Shown here piece after piece: positions 60,899 through 64,000 of a stretch of 64,000 nt of DNA. Source of the DNA: Hydra vulgaris (lineage: Eukaryota > Cnidaria > Hydrozoa > Anthoathecata > Hydridae); contig NC_088931.1 in assembly GCF_038396675.1 (NCBI RefSeq), forward strand, positions 73,999,501 to 74,063,500, in the 5' to 3' direction. The notes under the pieces are model-generated. The model was not told the origin of the DNA. It searched no databases and saw only the letters and a list, made by a program, of their open reading frames with translations. Within the stretch, counting starts at the first letter, position 1, and each line of letters opens with the position of its first letter. A program made the position numbers and the translations under genes.

Positions 60899-62039
60899 TT
60901 TTCATTAGAAAAAGGCAAAGATTAAAGCTTTTAAACAACTGAACAATAAAACTTCTTTCTCGCTTAAAACTTTATCCAAAATTTTTTTTTAATTTTATAC
61001 ACAGAGGGCAAAAGAACGTATTTTTTCAGAAAAGAAGTTATTTTACTTATGGATATATTCTTCATAAAAATATAAGGAAAGTTATTTAGGAGATTTTTTT
61101 ATTGTTTAAGTGGGATCAGGAAGTATGTGATGCTGTTTCGATAGCCTTTGTGGAGATACTGTTTTGATAACCTTTCTGGTTTTAGACCATAAAACAAAGT
61201 TGATCAAACGCATATCAAAAAACTGTTCAGAAAATCTGTTAATCTAAGCAGCAGGGAAATCTTCAGCTGAAACAATGTAAAATGTATTCAAAGAGAGAGA
61301 TATGTTTTTGGTGAGATAAAGCTATAATGAACCCTGTTTTGGAAAAAGTCAATGTGACTCGGATAGTACAGCTGTAAAAACAGTCCCATAGAAGTTACGT
61401 TAAATCTTTTAACTGCTGAAGATATATACAAGGCTATGCTTTATAGTTATAGTGCTAAAGTTGCAAAAGTATCGGTTGCTTAAAACACCAATGATAAAGC
61501 TCTAGTACTGAATCAAAGAATAAAAACTAATATTCGCATGATTTTGTAGAGAAAATTATAAAGATATGGTTTCATTTTAACATCGGCGAGGGAATTGAAC
61601 AAGAGTACAGATTCTTAAAATTCTGCTCACGATTTGTTGTTGCAGTTGTTGCTGCCAAATAGCATAACATATAGTTCAATTAGACAAAACAATTCACTAA
61701 AGCAAAAATTGAAAAAGCAATTATGTTTATTAAGGTTTTGCACTAAAATGAACTTTAGCTTTTTATTTGAAAGCGGTGGTGAGTTAATAGAACACAACCT
61801 ATCTGGTCTTAACACATTTTCAAAATCGCTAAAATCTAGGATAGATATCGCAACTCATTTGTTCAAAAGATAAAACTTTCTCCACAACTAAATATGCTGA
61901 TCCTTTATTTTCTAACAATATTTCTATAGAAGACAAAAAACCGCATTGTATAAATAATTTTGTATCGCAAGGTTAGTCAATTCGAAGTTTGTTATTTTTA
62001 TCAGTTCGAATTTTTTTTTTTTAATTTGGATAGATCTAT

Positions 62040-63355
62040 CCAAATTAACAAAAAAGCACCTGTTAAATACCGTTTCTTTTTCTCATTTATATCAATGATC
62101 TTTATAATGCCTCAAATTTAAAAATATTAATGTTTGCTGATGACACAAACTTTTTTCTGTCTAGCAATAATATCATAACACTATTTAATGACATAAACAT
62201 AGAGCTAATTAATATTTCAAAATCGTTTAAGTCTAATAAGTTATCGATTAACATAGAAAAAACTAAATGGACTCTATTTCATCCAAAATCCAAAAAATAT
62301 CTTTTGCCAAATGATATGCCTCAAAATATATTAAGATAATATTCAAATAAAACAATCAAAAGTTATACTTTTTCTTGGTGTTCTTATTGATGAAAACCTT
62401 ACGTGGAAAAATCATATTGAAACCTTGCGCAGCAAAGTTTCAAAAAATATTGGAGTATTATATAAAGCGAGAAGTTTTGTAAATAGACACGCATTAATTC
62501 AACTTTATTACTCACTTATTCAATGTCATCTAAAATATTCAAATATCGCATGGGGTAGTGCTGAAAAAAGTCAATTAGATCCTCTTTATCGGCAACAGAA
62601 GCATCTAGCACGACTAATAAATTTTAAAGATTGTTTTACTCATGCAAAACCACTTTTATTCAAAATGAGTATTCTTAATATATACCAACTAAATGTTTTT
62701 AACACTCTTTGCTTTATATTTAAATGTAAGATAAACCTAGCTCCAATACCTTTTCAAAATTTATATGCAATAAAGCCCGAAAACAAATATGATCTAAGAA
62801 ATGACAATTTTATTTATCAACATTATTCGCATACAAATTTTGGAAGGGCTCTTATATCTTGTCGCGGAGCTTACTTGAGGAACCAAATAATTTAAAAAAT
62901 TTTTTCCTTAAGTCGGAATTTTTCTACTTTCAAAAACAAACTGAAAAAAGTTATTTTATATCTGATCTCGTTTCTCTTTTATTAGTGTTATCTAAATGTA
63001 ATTTAAAATATTTGTTTTTATTTTTTATTGTTTTGTTAATCGGTATTTTATTTGTATGAAGGTTTTCTTAACCGGTATTTACTAATTTAAAATATTTGAT
63101 TTTATTTTTTATTGTTTTATTAAACGGTGTTTTATAATTGAGGTACCTTATTTTATTTGTATGAAGGTTTTCTTAAACGGTATTTACTTTTCATTTTATA
63201 TTTTTTTGAAATAATTGGTTTATATTTTTTGTATTGTTAAACGGTTCTCGGTGACAGGATCTTACAATCCTCTTCGAGTTTCCGTGTTCTGCATATATTA
63301 TGTACCAACGACATTTTTACCAGAGAATATTGTTAAATGAACAGAAAGAAAAAAA
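62040..63355 (+). mobile_element. LINE family B, 5'-truncated, 3' end present
   Basis: RT from just before motif C: FLFLIYINDLYNASNLKILMFADDTNFFLSS (about 62085-62165). The frame continues to NKLSINIEKTKWTLFHPKSK, and after stops LGVLIDENLTWKNHIETLRS, SKNIGVLYKARSFVNRHALI, HLKYSNIAWGSAEKSQLDPL, QKHLARLINFKDCFTHAKPL (62425-62895). A frameshift and an SFLFY-type end follow. The 3' stem-loop is at 63247-63278, then an A-rich tail at about 63340-63360. The FADD catalytic pair is intact, but the element lacks everything upstream. Confidence 0.85.
63247..63278 (+). other. LINE 3'UTR stem-loop, diverged copy
   Basis: Outer CTCG/CGAG and inner AGGAT/ATCCT around a 6-base loop (CTTACA). The sequence differs from the other copies in both halves of the stems, yet pairing is kept. 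Confidence 0.7.
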
Positions 63356-63360
63356 AAAAT

Positions 63361-64000
63361 AAATAATACTTTATTGGTTGAGAAGTTTCAGGATATAGAA
63401 AGTGCCCTGAGCAAGTTTACATGCAGCTTAGAAAAGAACTTACGCCTGATCAATATATAAATAGTCAACATATAAATATTCTATTTTCAAGGTTTCTTTC
63501 TATTTAACACTTCGACAAGTAAATTCGACTAAGTTTTCAAAATTTAAGTAGTTCTATTGCAAATATGTAACTAATTAAAATATCAGTTGATTAAAATATC
63601 AGTGAAATAGGCATTGATCTTTTTAAACTGTATAAGTTATATTTACTCAAAGTTTAAAAAGACGCACAATTGATATTATTGATATAGGTTAAATAACTTG
63701 AAAGGAAAAGGTATGCTGACGAAACTGACGACAAAAATGATGAATACAATTAGGTTAACGACAACAAAGAAGTTTATGGCGAAATGGCGAAAACAATGAT
63801 TGTAATTACAGGCAACAATAAAGATTGTATAAGGAAGATATCAGCAACCTTGCAAAAGAAATTTGTCTTCTATGAATAGTGAGTGATTGGGTTTCTGTTG
63901 TATATAAAAAGCTACAGAATATTGGATATACTTTGACGGTAATAATATTTAATTCATATATTAGTTTTTAGGTTTTCGTTTTATTTTTGAAAACAGTACT
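63361..64000. other. Right-edge sequence, no gene seen
   Basis: AT-rich with some GACGA and AACGAC words (63715-63790). No recognisable coding sequence or repeat. Confidence 0.4.

Noticed and set aside
61634-61873. 79-aa plus-strand frame as a gene or LINE ORF1
   Set aside because: No recognisable motif, and it is separated from the RT at 62085 by unrelated sequence.

Overview
The window reads as an AT-rich, intron-bearing, transposon-packed animal genome. The innexin pair, the metazoan-type VDAC and the mix of LINE, hAT, Harbinger and Tc1 remnants point to a cnidarian, most likely a hydrozoan such as Hydra. That assignment is inference from the gene families and base composition, not a database match.

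Only three host genes are convincingly intact, all on the + strand. (1) A four-coding-exon VDAC (mitochondrial porin) gene at 7719-10946, 282 aa, with every exon joining in frame at GT/AG junctions and a probable 5'UTR intron. (2) and (3) Two tandem single-exon innexins (gap-junction channel subunits) at 53133-54287 and 56804-57985. They are full length and collinear with each other, and each has an AG two bases upstream of its ATG, which could be a cis or spliced-leader acceptor.

Almost all the rest is mobile DNA. Region 1-5800: LINE pieces, five short hairpins and a long minus-strand LINE with endonuclease and reverse transcriptase. 5800-11000: AT-rich spacer, then VDAC. 11800-20600: a foldback element, several LINE ends, a hAT with a perfect 8-bp target duplication, a second hAT remnant, and a MITE. 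21090-25410: a degraded ZMYM/TTF-type hAT. 28735-34328: an apparent hAT shell filled with two LINE remnants and a tRNA-derived SINE. 34390-36250: unrecognised minus-strand coding-like sequence ending in a PHD-like cysteine motif. 37200-44700: the densest nest, with a MITE, a BED-type hAT cut short by another transposon's end, TA arrays, a 300-bp palindrome, a second MITE, and a TIR-to-TIR DNA transposon of a family I cannot assign. 44700-52200: LINEs, a hAT with CCGAAA-rich ends, a Harbinger element with TAA duplications and convergent ORFs, and a Tc1-like remnant. 58000-64000: LINE 3' ends, twin hairpins and a 64-bp tandem repeat.

The most promising observations for follow-up are three. The first is the AGGGTGGTCC-ended transposon at 40197-43189. 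The second is the AGGGT-ended MITE beside it, which shares its boundary pattern. The third is a stem-loop repeated near the 3' ends of many different LINE copies, with compensating base changes in the stem, which looks like a reverse-transcriptase recognition hairpin.
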